64,000 bases of DNA from Brevibacillus sp. SYP-B805 (GTDB lineage: Bacteria; Bacillota; Bacilli; Brevibacillales; Brevibacillaceae): NCBI RefSeq assembly GCF_011059135.1, contig NZ_JAALGD010000015.1:1-64000 (forward strand), given 5' to 3'. Below the pieces are notes generated by a model that saw only the letters and a list, made by a program, of their open reading frames with translations, did no database searches and was not told where the DNA came from. Each line of letters starts with the position of its first letter. The first letter of the stretch is position 1. The position numbers and the translations under genes were made by a program. Of the stretch, positions 34,431 through 44,009 are shown piece by piece.

Positions 34431-36968
34431 CTATCCGTTGCCGCCCGTCTCCCCGTCCGAAGGACCTTCCACGGGGTTCTCCTTCCCGGACGAGCGGCCT
34501 TTCTTTTCCTTTGGCTTTTGCCCTTCGCCATCGCTGGGAATATCGGGCGGCGGCGTGATGTCGCCTGACGCGGGCGGCTCTTGTTCCTGCGGTTGATCCG
34601 GGTTATTCGAATTGTCCGGATTATCCGGGTTGTCCGGGTTATCCGGATTGTCCGGCGATTCGTCCCCGTTCTCTCCCGGCTGCGGCTCCACGCCGTCCTG
34701 GGGCAGATCCTCATCGTTGTGCAGCGCCCCGTCCTCCAGCAGCTTTTGCAGATGGGACATGTCGATCTCGGCCACGTTGGAGGGCGTGCCTTCGTTTCCT
34801 TGGGCATCGCGCGGGACAACGATGTACTTGTACGGGAGAGGCTCTTTGATCGTATCCACGTAGACGGTGTCCGTGTATGCCGACGCAATCAGTTCCCGCG
34901 ATTCCACGGAATCCACGAACCGGTACACATCATAGGCGGATGTGCCGGGTTCGCCCCCGATCCAGCTCAGCACCACTTTCAGCTCGTTGTTCTCCATCGT
35001 CATGTCGGCGGCCAGCTGCAGCGGCTGGCTCTCCTGCGGCTTCTCCGGTTCCTGAACCCCATCGGGCCGTTCGAACTCCACCACTTTTCGGCCTTTCAAG
35101 CCTTCGGTGAATACTTTCTTGAACAGTTTGGCCGGAATATCGCTGCCGTTGCGCAGGATATGCTGTTTGTCCTCCACGTCATAGCCCATCCAGACCGCCC
35201 CCACATACTCGGGCGTGTATCCGACAAACCAGACGTCCTTGTTGTCCGTCGTCCGGCTGCTGATGCCGGATTCCGTCGTCCCCGTTTTCCCCGCGACCGG
35301 ACGATCCATGCGGGCGGCTTTCCCCGTGCCCCGTTCCACCGCCCAGCGCAGCATGGTGTGCATGTTCCAGGCCGCCTGCGGCTTCAGCACCGTGGTTTGG
35401 TTGATTTTCGCCGTTTCGAGGAAGCCGATGTGGTCCGCCTCGATCTTGGTGATGGCATGGGCGTCGGTTCTGACACCGCCATTGGCAAAAGCGGTGTATG
35501 CCTGGGCCATCTTCAGGGGAGAGGTGCCCGTGCTGAGTCCGCCCAGCGCAATGGCCAGGTTGCGGTCCTCCGGTTTGAGTTCAATGCCGAACTTCCGCAC
35601 ATACTCCATGCCGTTTTCGATGCCGATCTCGTTCAGCAGCCAGACCGGCGGCACGTTCAGCGACTTGATCAACGCCTCATACATCGGCACCTTGTCGCTG
35701 TATTGGTTGTTGTAGTTGCGCGGCTTGTAGCCGTTGAAATCCTGCAGTTGGTTGCTCAGCCCGGCATAGATACTGTCGAACCTGCCTCCTATATCCAGCG
35801 CCGGGGCGTACGCCACCAGCGGCTTGAAGGAAGAGCCGGGCTGCCGCTCAATATCCACCGCATAGTTAAAGTCCTTGGCCTTGTAGTCGCGTCCGCCCAT
35901 CATCGCCACGATGCCGCCTGTCTTCGGATCGAGGGCGATCATCCCTGCCTGTACCTGCCGCTGGGGGCCGTCTTTCGGGAAATTTTTCGGATTGGCGAAC
36001 GCTTCCGCCATGGCATCCTGCATCTTTTTATCCATGGCGGTATAGATTTTCCAGCCGCCCCGGTACAGCATGTCTTCATCCACGCCATACAGCTCTTTGG
36101 CTTCCCGCAGGACGTAATCGACGTAGGCGCGATACTGGCTGTTGTTGTCGTTCACGCTTCTGCCGGTGTTAACGGGCAGGGGTTCCTTCTGCGCCGCCTC
36201 TTTTTCCTGCAGGGTGATGTAATGCTGCTCATACATCAGCCGCAGGATGGTGTCGCGCCGTTCCTTGGCCTTCGCAGGGTCCTTGAACGGCGAGTAGTAG
36301 GAAGGCGCTTTGGGAATGGCCGCCAGCGCTGCCGCCTCCGCCAGGGTTAACTGGTTCTTGGGGTCGGGGTCAAGCAGCGACTTGCCGAAATAGAGTCTGG
36401 ACGCCATTTCGACGCCATAGACCCCTTCTCCCATGTAAATCTTGTTCAGATACATCTCCATGATCTGTTCCTTGGAGAACTTTTGCTCCAGATTGATGGC
36501 GATGCTTACCTCTTTGGTCTTGCGCCAGAACGTTTTCTCCTGGGAGAGAAACACGTTGCGGGCGAGCTGCTGCGTAATGGTGCTGCCGCCCTCTTTGGCC
36601 GAACCGGCCTGAAAATCTTTGAGGATGGCACCGGCGATGCGGACAAGATCAACGCCGTTGTGCTCGAAAAAGCGCTTGTCTTCCACCGCCACGAATGCCT
36701 CGATCAGGTGTTTGGGAATTTTGTTATAAGGAATGTAATCGCGATTTTCCACTGCATTCAGCGTGTAGACCGGTTGGCCGTCCTTGTCATAGATGACGGA
36801 CGGGTCTTTCTTCATATCCTCCAGCTTGCTCTTATCGATCATTTGCGCGCCGGCATACAGCAGGGCAAAATAGCCGCCAAACACGCTCAAGATCAAACAT
36901 GCCATAAATGAGATGACCAGCATGAGCCATCGGTTCTTTTTCTTGATGGATTTCTTGGCTTTAGCCAT
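34431..36968 (-). CDS. ponA: Penicillin-binding protein 1A (bifunctional)
   Basis: An 845-residue class A PBP that polymerises and cross-links peptidoglycan. Order: basic cytoplasmic tail, one membrane helix (about residues 14-40), GT51 glycosyltransferase with catalytic E96 in VAVEDKRFFEHNG, transpeptidase with SxxK serine in PGSSFKPL (about residue 378) and KTGTT (about residue 560), a fibronectin-like domain (about 655-735), and a disordered Asp/Asn/Pro-rich tail. That tail has a repeated NPD motif encoded by a 9-base repeat. AGGAGG precedes the ATG. Confidence 0.95.
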   Translation of the reverse strand: MAKAKKSIKKKNRWLMLVISFMACLILSVFGGYFALLYAGAQMIDKSKLEDMKKDPSVIYDKDGQPVYTLNAVENRDYIPYNKIPKHLIEAFVAVEDKRFFEHNGVDLVRIAGAILKDFQAGSAKEGGSTITQQLARNVFLSQEKTFWRKTKEVSIAINLEQKFSKEQIMEMYLNKIYMGEGVYGVEMASRLYFGKSLLDPDPKNQLTLAEAAALAAIPKAPSYYSPFKDPAKAKERRDTILRLMYEQHYITLQEKEAAQKEPLPVNTGRSVNDNNSQYRAYVDYVLREAKELYGVDEDMLYRGGWKIYTAMDKKMQDAMAEAFANPKNFPKDGPQRQVQAGMIALDPKTGGIVAMMGGRDYKAKDFNYAVDIERQPGSSFKPLVAYAPALDIGGRFDSIYAGLSNQLQDFNGYKPRNYNNQYSDKVPMYEALIKSLNVPPVWLLNEIGIENGMEYVRKFGIELKPEDRNLAIALGGLSTGTSPLKMAQAYTAFANGGVRTDAHAITKIEADHIGFLETAKINQTTVLKPQAAWNMHTMLRWAVERGTGKAARMDRPVAGKTGTTESGISSRTTDNKDVWFVGYTPEYVGAVWMGYDVEDKQHILRNGSDIPAKLFKKVFTEGLKGRKVVEFERPDGVQEPEKPQESQPLQLAADMTMENNELKVVLSWIGGEPGTSAYDVYRFVDSVESRELIASAYTDTVYVDTIKEPLPYKYIVVPRDAQGNEGTPSNVAEIDMSHLQKLLEDGALHNDEDLPQDGVEPQPGENGDESPDNPDNPDNPDNPDNSNNPDQPQEQEPPASGDITPPPDIPSDGEGQKPKEKKGRSSGKENPVEGPSDGETGGNG

Positions 36969-37097
36969 GGTGTACCTCCTGGTTTCTTTCCTCTCTCCCC
37001 GCGCTTTTTAGACGGTTCTTCGTATTGAAAAGTTTCGGGAAGGAGAGAAGATTGATGAACCTTCAAGGTCTTATCATACCACAGACGCCCGGATAAG

Positions 37098-37137
37098 GGA
37101 AAAACCCGTCCCCCCGCGCGAGGAGACAGGTTTTTCC
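37098..37137 (-). terminator. Terminator of transketolase gene
   Basis: On the minus strand an AACCTGTCTCC/GGGGACGGGTT stem (with G-U pairs), flanked by GGAAAAACC and GGTTTTTCC, ends in five T residues. It lies 10 bases after the stop. Confidence 0.8.
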
Positions 37138-37146
37138 TTTCCATCA

Positions 37147-39156
37147 TTATTTCAGCAGGCTTTCCGCTTTGGCTACGACATTTTCCACGGTAAAGCCGTA
37201 TTCCTGCATGATGCGCTCACCCGGAGCGGATGCGCCGAAGCGGTCGATGCCAAGGACGGCGCCCCCATCGCCCACATAACGCTCCCAACCGAGCGGCATC
37301 GCCATTTCTACAGCCAGGCGCGCCTTGACGCTGGGCGGAAGCACTTCATCCTTGTAAGCTTGCGGCTGCTGTTCAAACAGCTCCCAGCTCGGCATGCTGA
37401 CTACGCGGGTGGCGATGCCCTTTCCTTCCAGCACCTCGCTCGCCTGCATGCAGAGCGATACCTCCGAACCGGTCGCCAACAGGATCAGCTGCGGCTTGCC
37501 GTCCGCCGCGTCTTTCAGGACATAGGCCCCGCGGGTGAAGCCGTCCCGCGCTTTCTCCAGCGTCTCCTTGAGCACCGGCAGGTTCTGGCGGGTCAGCACC
37601 AGCGCGACCGGCTCATCCGTGCGGCTGATGGCATAGCGCCACGCCTCATTGGTCTCGACCGCATCGGCCGGGCGCAATACCGTGAGACCCGGCATGGCAC
37701 GCAGGGAGGCGAGATGCTCGATCGGCTCATGCGTCGGCCCATCTTCTCCGACCGCAATGGAATCATGCGTAAACACGTAGATGACCGGCTGCTTCATCAG
37801 GGCCGACAGGCGGATGGCCGGGCGCACATAGTCGGAGAAGACGAAGAATGTCCCGCCGTACACCTTCAGGCCGCCGTGCAGCGCCATCCCGTTGAGGGCC
37901 GCCCCCATCGCAAACTCCCGCACGCCAAACCAGATATTGCGTCCCCCGTAGGTACCCGGCAGCAGGTTGCCCCCGTCTTTGATCAGGGTGTTGTTGGAGT
38001 GCGCCAGGTCGGCAGAACCGCCGATCAGGTAGGGAACACGCTTGGCCAGGCCATTGATTGCATTGCCGGATGCGGCGCGGGTGGCCAGCTTGGTGCCCGC
38101 CTCATAGCTTGGAAGCTCCTGATCCCAGCCTGCGGGCAGTTCGCCTTTGGCGGCTGCCTGGAACTGCTGCGCCAGTTCCGGATATGCTTTGGCATACGCG
38201 GCGAAGCGTTCGTGCCATTCCGCTTCCCGCTTGGCGCCCTCTTCGGCGAGCCGTGCATAGTAGGCGGACACTTCCGCCGGCACATGGAATTCCTCTTCAT
38301 GAGGCCACTGATAGTTTTGCTTGGTCAGCTTCACTTCTTCCCTGCCGAGCGGCGCTCCGTGGGAAGCGGCGGTGCCCCCTTTGTTCGGGCTGCCGTAGCC
38401 GATGGTGGTCTTCACTTCGATCAGGGTCGGCCGGTCAAGATCCTGACGCGCTTCGGCGATGGCCGCCTCAATCGCCTGCAGGTCGTTGCCGTCTTCCACG
38501 CGCAGATACTGCCAGCCGTATGCCTGATAGCGCTGGGCCACGTTCTCGGAGAAGGAGCGGCTCAATTCGCCGTCAAGCGAGATATCATTGGAATCGTACA
38601 GAACGATCAGTTTCCCCAGTTTCAGATGGCCGGCCAGCGAGGAGGCTTCTCCCGACACGCCTTCCATCAGGTCGCCATCCCCGCAGATCACATAGGTGTA
38701 GTGGTCGATGATGTCATGTCCGTCCCGGTTGTAGGTGGCTGCCAGGTGACGTTCGGCCATCGCCATGCCTACCGCCATCGCAATGCCTTGTCCAAGCGGT
38801 CCGGTCGTGGCATCGACGCCCGGGGTGTGGCCGTATTCCGGATGGCCGGGCGTGCGGCTGCCCCACTGGCGGAAATTGTGCAAATCTTCCAGCGTAACAT
38901 CGTACTTCATCAAATGCAGCATGGCATATAGGAGCATCGACCCGTGTCCGGCCGACAGCACGAAGCGGTCGCGATTGATCCACCCCGGATTTTGCGGGTT
39001 TACCTTCATGAAACGGCTCCACAACACGTGGGCCATCGGCGCCGCCCCCATCGGCATCCCCGGGTGGCCGGAATTGGCCTTCTCGATCGCGTCGATCGCC
39101 AGCGTCCGCAGCGTGTTGATCGCGAGTTGGTCAACAGATAATGACTGAGTGGTCAT
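37147..39156 (-). CDS. tkt: Transketolase
   Basis: A 669-residue thiamine-diphosphate enzyme of the pentose phosphate pathway. Visible motifs are [10 protein letters not shown], the [18 protein letters not shown] cofactor-binding segment (about residues 155-172), the [16 protein letters not shown] region, [16 protein letters not shown] and RPADAVET. The start at 39156 follows GGGAGG by nine bases. It is transcribed alone. Confidence 0.97.
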   Translation of the reverse strand: MTTQSLSVDQLAINTLRTLAIDAIEKANSGHPGMPMGAAPMAHVLWSRFMKVNPQNPGWINRDRFVLSAGHGSMLLYAMLHLMKYDVTLEDLHNFRQWGSRTPGHPEYGHTPGVDATTGPLGQGIAMAVGMAMAERHLAATYNRDGHDIIDHYTYVICGDGDLMEGVSGEASSLAGHLKLGKLIVLYDSNDISLDGELSRSFSENVAQRYQAYGWQYLRVEDGNDLQAIEAAIAEARQDLDRPTLIEVKTTIGYGSPNKGGTAASHGAPLGREEVKLTKQNYQWPHEEEFHVPAEVSAYYARLAEEGAKREAEWHERFAAYAKAYPELAQQFQAAAKGELPAGWDQELPSYEAGTKLATRAASGNAINGLAKRVPYLIGGSADLAHSNNTLIKDGGNLLPGTYGGRNIWFGVREFAMGAALNGMALHGGLKVYGGTFFVFSDYVRPAIRLSALMKQPVIYVFTHDSIAVGEDGPTHEPIEHLASLRAMPGLTVLRPADAVETNEAWRYAISRTDEPVALVLTRQNLPVLKETLEKARDGFTRGAYVLKDAADGKPQLILLATGSEVSLCMQASEVLEGKGIATRVVSMPSWELFEQQPQAYKDEVLPPSVKARLAVEMAMPLGWERYVGDGGAVLGIDRFGASAPGERIMQEYGFTVENVVAKAESLLK

Positions 39157-39296
39157 GAACGAAGATCCTCCCTGCGAGTTATGTCATATCAACGTTCGAT
39201 TATACCATAGTTTCCGAGCAGCGTATCTAGCGAGATTCATCCGCCAATCGCCGCATTGCCGCAGCATGTATCGGCGTCAAGACCCCGCGCGCGTTT

Positions 39297-39491
39297 TCAT
39301 TGGATTTTGCTTTTCTCCGCCGCCAATGCGGCCATCGCCTGCACAAACTCATCGCCGTCGATCAGGCCCATCTGCCGCAGTTCCCGGATTTCGTCCTCCA
39401 TCAGGAGCAGATCGCCCAATCGATCCCCCGTATAGATGACGATGCCGAAACGCTTCAAGAGCGCCCGCAGATCAAAACCACCGCTGTTCAC
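39297..39491 (-). CDS. yqgQ: YqgQ family small protein (DUF910)
   Basis: A 64-residue protein matching B. subtilis YqgQ: FDLRALLKRFGIVIYTGDRLGDLLLMEDEIRELRQMGLI, a small helical fold thought to bind single-stranded nucleic acid. The biological role is unknown. In B. subtilis it sits next to glcK; here it follows another small gene, whose stop overlaps its start by four bases, so they are coupled. Confidence 0.85.
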   Translation of the reverse strand: MNSGGFDLRALLKRFGIVIYTGDRLGDLLLMEDEIRELRQMGLIDGDEFVQAMAALAAEKSKIQ

Positions 39492-39883
39492 GACGCTCCC
39501 TCCAGCGCCGCCTCCATCTGCCGGAAGACAGCCTCATAGTCGAACTCGAAAGGATGGCCGGTGATCACAATCACGCTGGCGCGCGGGAAACGCTGCTGCC
39601 ACTCCTCCGCTTCTTCCGGGGCGACGCCGACGAGGTAGAGCGGATCATCCGCAAAGGCCCCCTCCGCCTGCAGCCGCTGAAGAAACGCCATGCTCTTCTC
39701 CTTTTCTCCCGCCACGTTCAGGATGACGAGAGCCCGTTCCAAGCCGGCCCGCATCCGCTCTTCCGTGACCGCCGCCCATGCCTTGGCGGTTGGAACGGTC
39801 GCATTCACCTGGGGAAAATAATCCAACACCTCGTCCAGCCAGTCATCTTCCTGCCAGGCGAGATAGCAAACAAACGGTTTCAT
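39488..39883 (-). CDS. Small unknown protein upstream of yqgQ
   Basis: About 131 residues, soluble, acidic, with alternating strands and helices (ALVILNVA, PLYLVGVAPEE, ASVIVITGHPF) suggesting a Rossmann-like or receiver-like alpha/beta fold, but without motifs I can name. AAGGTGG precedes three closely spaced in-frame ATGs; 39883 has the most workable spacing, 39892 and 39898 are alternatives. Overlaps yqgQ by four bases. Confidence 0.65.
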   Translation of the reverse strand: MKPFVCYLAWQEDDWLDEVLDYFPQVNATVPTAKAWAAVTEERMRAGLERALVILNVAGEKEKSMAFLQRLQAEGAFADDPLYLVGVAPEEAEEWQQRFPRASVIVITGHPFEFDYEAVFRQMEAALEGAS

Positions 39884-40014
39884 GAACTGCATCACCACCT
39901 TGTGTAGGGAATCGCCGCTTCATTATAGCACGGCTTGACTTCCTCGGCACCATCACGTAAGGTTGAAAACAGGTAAGAATTCCCTCACCGAACCGGAAGA
40001 AAGAGGTTTTTTTC

Positions 40015-41181
40015 GTGCAAAAGAAACCGCTTGCCCTGCTCTTTGCCACCATGTTTCTGATCATGCTGGGCTTTGGCATGATCATCCCTATTCTGCCCTA
40101 TTTTGCGGAAAGCGTCGGCGCTACCTCGCTGGAGATCGGCATCCTGTTCTCCAGCTACAATATCATGCAGTTTCTCTTTTCCCCCATCTGGGGAGCGCTG
40201 TCCGACAGGTTTGGCCGCAAGCCGCTGATCCTGTTCGGACTCTTCGGCTTCTCCGTCACCTTTATCCTGTTCGGTCTCTCCACGACCTACGCGGAGATGC
40301 TCGGCTACCGGATCATCGGCGGCATCGTGTCGGCGGCCGCCATCCCCACCGTCACCGCGATGGCAGCCGACCTCCTCCCTCCGGCTGAACGGGCAAAAGG
40401 GATGGGCATGATCGGGGCGGGGGTGGGGCTCAGCTTCGTGTTGGGCCCCGCGATCGGCGGGCTGCTCAGCGCCGAACACCTGACCTATCCGTTCTTCGCT
40501 GCGGGGATAGTCGCGCTGGTCACCCTCGTGTTCGCCGCCGCCGTACTGCCCGAAAGCCTGCCGCCCGGGAAACGGGGTGCCGGGAAGCGCGACAAACGGG
40601 ATAATCCGCTGGTCGCCCTGTTCGGATCGATGGCGATGCTGTACAACGTGCTGTTTGTCGTCTCCTTCACCTTCGCCGGGCTGGAGACCACGTTCGCCCT
40701 GTACATCCATGACCGGTATCACCTGACCTCCCGGGATCTCGGCTACATGTTTCTGGTCATGGGCGTGATCGCGGCGATTGTCCAGGGGGGCCTGATCGGC
40801 AGGATGGTCAGGAAATGGGGCGAACCCAACGTCTTGTCGCTCGGCCTTCTGCTGTATGCCGTCGGGTTTGCGTCCATCCTGCTGGCCGATTCGTTCTGGA
40901 GCTTCGCCTTCAATCTCTCCCTCTTCGGCGCCGGGCAGGGGATGATCCGCGCCACCGCCACCTCGCTGATTACCCAGCGGACGACGCAGGGCCAAGGGGT
41001 AACCACCGGGACGATGGGCTCGATGGACAGCCTTGGCCGCATTCTCGGGCCGCTTGCCGGCGGGGCGCTGTATGGCTGGTCTCCAAACGCGCCGTTTGTG
41101 CTGGGCGCCGTGCTGATTCTGCTGATCCTAATCCTCTTCCGCACCCGCAGCGGAGACCTGGGGAATTCGCAGGCTTGTTAA
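40015..41181 (+). CDS. MFS drug-efflux type transporter
   Basis: A 388-residue, 12-helix major facilitator of the DHA1 type. The inter-helix 2-3 motif A GALSDRFGRKPL (about residues 58-69) and a helix-5 motif C-like GAGVGLSFVLGPAIGG are present, as in tetracycline/multidrug exporters such as TetA and NorA. The substrate is not predictable. Start is GTG 40015, ten bases after GAAAGAGG. The gene stands alone. Confidence 0.88.
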   Translation: MQKKPLALLFATMFLIMLGFGMIIPILPYFAESVGATSLEIGILFSSYNIMQFLFSPIWGALSDRFGRKPLILFGLFGFSVTFILFGLSTTYAEMLGYRIIGGIVSAAAIPTVTAMAADLLPPAERAKGMGMIGAGVGLSFVLGPAIGGLLSAEHLTYPFFAAGIVALVTLVFAAAVLPESLPPGKRGAGKRDKRDNPLVALFGSMAMLYNVLFVVSFTFAGLETTFALYIHDRYHLTSRDLGYMFLVMGVIAAIVQGGLIGRMVRKWGEPNVLSLGLLLYAVGFASILLADSFWSFAFNLSLFGAGQGMIRATATSLITQRTTQGQGVTTGTMGSMDSLGRILGPLAGGALYGWSPNAPFVLGAVLILLILILFRTRSGDLGNSQAC

Positions 41182-41262
41182 CCTGTAGAACGGTGAGATC
41201 ATCACCCGTATGGAAAAACATACCTGGATGCTTTCCGCATGCCAGGGAGAACGGAGGACCGC

Positions 41263-41682
41263 ATGAATCCAGGCTATGAAACGTATCGCGTGGTGGATAA
41301 GGCACCCAGCGTAGATGAGTATCTGCGTTTGCGCAGGGAAGCAGGATTAAGTGAAAAGCGGGCGGAAGCGGCTGCAGTCGGCCTTGCCAACAGCCTGTTT
41401 GCCGTCACGATCTACCATCACGATTCGGCTGTCGGGATGGGCCGGATTATCGGTGACGGCGGCTGCTTTTATCAGATCGTGGATATTGCGGTCATGCCCG
41501 CACACCAGGGCAAGGGGCTGGGCAAGCTGATCATGGAGCGTCTCATGCACTATTTGGACACCCACGCCCATCCGACCGCCTACGTCAGCTTGATTGCCGA
41601 TGTTCCGGCCAATCAGCTTTATGAGAAATTCGGCTTCCAGCCAACCGCCCCCCGTTCCGTGGGCATGTACAAACGCTACTGA
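41263..41682 (+). CDS. GNAT family N-acetyltransferase
   Basis: A 139-residue GNAT protein. The acetyl-CoA loop is in VMPAHQGKGLGKLIMERLM (about residues 77-95, Q/RxxGxG/A type) and the C-terminal strand YEKFGFQPTA is typical. It begins with an NPGYETYRVVDKAPSVDEYLRLRREAGLS segment common to small-molecule acetyltransferases of this type. GGAGG lies six bases before ATG 41263. The substrate is unknown. Confidence 0.88.
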   Translation: MNPGYETYRVVDKAPSVDEYLRLRREAGLSEKRAEAAAVGLANSLFAVTIYHHDSAVGMGRIIGDGGCFYQIVDIAVMPAHQGKGLGKLIMERLMHYLDTHAHPTAYVSLIADVPANQLYEKFGFQPTAPRSVGMYKRY

Positions 41683-41723
41683 CATTCCGGAAGTCGGAAC
41701 CGCACTCGGGCGGCGCTTCCTTG

Positions 41724-41751
41724 CAAAAAAACCGCAGGCATATACCTGCGG
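41724..41751 (-). terminator. Terminator after the copper-amine-oxidase-like gene
   Basis: CCGCAGG and CCTGCGG form a 7-bp stem, with a run of seven T on the minus strand. Confidence 0.8.
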
Positions 41752-41792
41752 CATTATCACGTTAACAACAACGCTTCCAGTATGGGAGAAGG

Positions 41793-42548
41793 CTATTCTT
41801 GAAACAGCATCTTCCCTGTCTTCACATCGATAAACTGGATCGTCGTGTAGGGGGCCAATTCCGCCCTGCCGACGACATACGGATAAGCGATCACCTGGGG
41901 ATACATCCTGCCCGGTTCCGGAGAAGTAAGCTGGACATACACCTTCAACTGTTCCGCGCTCATCTCCTGCTTGACGATCCGGATGCCATAACCGGGGTTG
42001 GGAACCGCCCCGCGCGCGATGACATACAGATTCCCCATTCTGTGGATGCCTGTGGTCATTTTTGCCTGATTGACGAACGCCTTTTCCTCCGCGCTCAGCG
42101 TTCCCATCTCCACCATAACGAACGTGTCTGTCTCCCCCTTTTTATCCAGCTCCACCCGGTGGGCCGCTGCATTCCATGTGACCTGCAGCCCCAGCTGTTC
42201 ACAGATCCAGCGCAGGGGCATATAGACGATGTTTCCCTGGCGGACAGCCCCCTGATCGATCTTCTGCCAGCGGTCGGTCCGCACTTCACTGCTGTTTACC
42301 CTGAATGTGAAGGAGTGGCCGTTCAAGGTGACCGTAACCGTTTCCTTGTCGCTGGACAGCTTGCCGTTTATCAGGCGAGCCAGGTCGTCTGCCGCCACCA
42401 GGATCCGGCCGTTCAGAAGGAGCGGAGGGGATTTCAACACCGCTGCCTGCTGCTGAAAACTCACCTGTATGCCCGATGCTGCCATCGAAGGCTGGCTGAA
42501 GAGGAAAAGCCCGCCCAGAACCAATGCCCATGCTGCCTGTCTGTTCAT
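41793..42548 (-). CDS. Secreted protein with copper-amine-oxidase N-terminal-like domain
   Basis: About 251 residues. A signal peptide (cleavage after SMAA, near residue 24) precedes a stalk-like copper-amine-oxidase N1 domain (VSFQQQAAVLKSPPLLLNGRILVAADDLARLI ... VYMPLRWICEQLGLQVTWN), a wall-associated module common in Paenibacillaceae. The C-terminal part (GYGIRIVKQEMSAEQLKVYVQLTSPEPG) resembles a PrcB-like protease-inhibitor domain. Start 42548 is nine bases from AAAGGG; 42557 is possible. No enzymatic residues are visible. Confidence 0.75.
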   Translation of the reverse strand: MNRQAAWALVLGGLFLFSQPSMAASGIQVSFQQQAAVLKSPPLLLNGRILVAADDLARLINGKLSSDKETVTVTLNGHSFTFRVNSSEVRTDRWQKIDQGAVRQGNIVYMPLRWICEQLGLQVTWNAAAHRVELDKKGETDTFVMVEMGTLSAEEKAFVNQAKMTTGIHRMGNLYVIARGAVPNPGYGIRIVKQEMSAEQLKVYVQLTSPEPGRMYPQVIAYPYVVGRAELAPYTTIQFIDVKTGKMLFQE

Positions 42549-42757
42549 TGTCAACATCCCTTTCCCTTGGCACATTCTATCTGCATGGACGCAGCCGCCG
42601 CCAAAAATGTTTCAGTAATCCAGCATTGCCTTTCACGGATCGGAAAATAACGAGCAGGTTTTTGAGAATACTGTGAATAAGACTTTAAGCATAATCAAAC
42701 GGGAACGCACACTCCATCACAGTGCTGTTCTTGCATGTTAGAAAGGAGAAGGTTGCA

Positions 42758-43165
42758 GTGGCAAATGCCAATCAAAAAATTACCACGTTTTTCATGTTCG
42801 ACGGGAAGGCGGAAGAAGCAATGAAATTTTATACTTCTTTGTTTGACATGTCAGAAATCATCAGCATCACTCGGTATGGAGCAAATGAGGGCGGAGTGGA
42901 GGGAACGGTGAAGCATGCCCTGTTTTCACTAAAAGGTGAACAGTTTATGTGCATAGACAGCAGCGTGAAGCATGAGTTTACATTTACTCCTGCCATCTCA
43001 TTGTATGTAACATGTGATACGGAAGAGGAGATTGATCGGCTCTTTGCGGCGTTGTCAGAAGACGGTACCGTTCTCATGCCGCTGGCAGCGTATCCATTCA
43101 GCGAAAAGTTTGGCTGGGTTGCAGACAAATACGGTGTTTCATGGCAATTAAACCTGACAAAGTGA
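42758..43165 (+). CDS. VOC family protein (PhnB-like)
   Basis: A 135-residue vicinal-oxygen-chelate protein of the PhnB/3-demethylubiquinone type: KITTFFMFDGKAEEAMKFYTSLF start, CIDSSVKHEFTFTPAISLYV strand, and a C-terminal KFGWVADKYGVSWQL motif. The catalytic role is unknown. Start is GTG 42758, after a strong GAAAGGAGAAGG. It ends right where the AT-rich toxin-antitoxin island begins. Confidence 0.8.
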   Translation: MANANQKITTFFMFDGKAEEAMKFYTSLFDMSEIISITRYGANEGGVEGTVKHALFSLKGEQFMCIDSSVKHEFTFTPAISLYVTCDTEEEIDRLFAALSEDGTVLMPLAAYPFSEKFGWVADKYGVSWQLNLTK

Positions 43166-43169
43166 GATA

Positions 43170-43199
43170 TTGACAATATTATGTAATATAAGATATTAT
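43170..43199 (+). promoter_or_regulatory. Promoter of the candidate type III TA locus
   Basis: Consensus TTGACA, an 18-base AT-rich spacer and TATTAT. Transcription would start near 43206, at the head of the repeat-bearing RNA. Confidence 0.75.
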
Positions 43200-43205
43200 C
43201 GTATT

Positions 43206-43364
43206 GAGATTTTTATCTCCTTCCCCGTGAACAACGGAGAAGTAAAACAGAGAATATTGTTCATGAGTGTGTTTGACCTCCGGGAGTGACGGGGTCGTTA
43301 ATACGTAGAATATCACTCACTCGTATGTTTAGCGGATTCCCTCAGTAGCATGAGGGAATTTTTT
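43206..43364 (+). ncRNA. Candidate type III antitoxin RNA (toxI/tenpI-like)
   Basis: About 160 bases with no reading frame lie between the promoter and a terminator, directly before the toxin gene. After a small 5' hairpin (GAGAT/ATCTC) come two degenerate repeats about 56 bases apart. They share ACGG (43234, 43289), then AGAATAT (43251 and 43307), then GTRTGTTT (43267 and 43323). In type III systems such repeats are cut out by the toxin and bind it as RNA pseudoknots. Repeat number and length fit the family only loosely, so this is an inference from layout plus weak repetition. Confidence 0.55.
43336..43364 (+). terminator. Attenuating terminator between antitoxin RNA and toxin
   Basis: ATTCCCTCA and TGAGGGAAT form a perfect 9-bp stem with a 6-base loop followed by T tract, three bases before the toxin's ribosome site. 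Type III loci carry exactly such a leaky terminator to keep RNA in excess over toxin. Confidence 0.85.
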
Positions 43365-43376
43365 ATGGAGGTAAGA

Positions 43377-43886
43377 ATGAAATTTGCTTCTGTTTCTAAT
43401 GACTTTTTTAAACTGTGCTCTTTTGACAAAGAGTTATTAGAAAACTCTAACAGAAGACCCTATTTAATTATAGTCAAATTAAAGTACAATGGGAAAAGAC
43501 AAGATTTTGCTATACCATTAAGATCGAATATCTCAAGCACAACACCAAGAGAGCAATATTTCCCCTTACCTCCAAGAAAATCGACAAGCAAGGGACGCAA
43601 GCACGGGTTACATTACATAAAAATGTTTCCTATAAGGAAAGAATTTTTGCAAAAGTTTCATACTGATAAAGACCCGTATTATCAAATGCTTGTAAAATTC
43701 ATTGACAAAAGAAAAAAGCAAATCATCACTGAAGCTCAAGAATATCTTGACAAATATGAATCTGGGTATCGATTTGAATATGCCACTGATATACATGGTA
43801 TATATTTAACACTACAAGAAGCATTCCCTGCTAAAGAGGCAGCTTACGTGGTAGAATCGTCAAAAGATGAAGATAAAAATTTGTAA
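43377..43886 (+). CDS. ToxN/AbiQ/TenpN-like endoribonuclease toxin (type III TA)
   Basis: A 169-residue protein, the usual size of type III toxins. It opens MKFASVSNDFF, has RRPYLIIVKLKYNGKRQDF, then the FAIPLRSNIS segment (residues 44-53) matching the conserved Pro-Leu-x-Ser region that forms the ToxN/TenpN active-site loop, then GLHYIKMFPI, and a long C-terminal helical part rich in Lys, Gln and Glu. GGAGG precedes ATG 43377 by five bases. The gene is strikingly AT-rich, uses different codons from its neighbours and follows a promoter, repeat RNA and terminator. Family assignment is from memory of motifs and needs a profile search. Confidence 0.65.
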   Translation: MKFASVSNDFFKLCSFDKELLENSNRRPYLIIVKLKYNGKRQDFAIPLRSNISSTTPREQYFPLPPRKSTSKGRKHGLHYIKMFPIRKEFLQKFHTDKDPYYQMLVKFIDKRKKQIITEAQEYLDKYESGYRFEYATDIHGIYLTLQEAFPAKEAAYVVESSKDEDKNL

Positions 43887-43917
43887 CCATTATCAAAGCA
43901 TAATGGTTTTTGTTTTT
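43885..43917 (+). terminator. Terminator of the toxin gene
   Basis: AACCATTAT and ATAATGGTT form a stem that starts in the stop codon and is followed by TTTTGTTTTT. Confidence 0.85.
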
Positions 43918-43971
43918 GCTCCTCCACTTTTCCTTTCCGCTGCACGGTGGCTCACGCCAAAAATGATTCCG

Positions 43972-44004
43972 ACAGCCCGTATCTTCCAGCAAGATACGGG
44001 CTGT
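43972..44004. terminator. Hairpin at the end of the chemoreceptor gene
   Basis: ACAGCCCGTATCTT and AAGATACGGGCTGT form a perfect 14-bp stem. T-runs are weak on both sides. It lies just past the stop of the minus-strand chemoreceptor gene and probably terminates it. Confidence 0.6.
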
Positions 44005-44009
44005 ACGTG

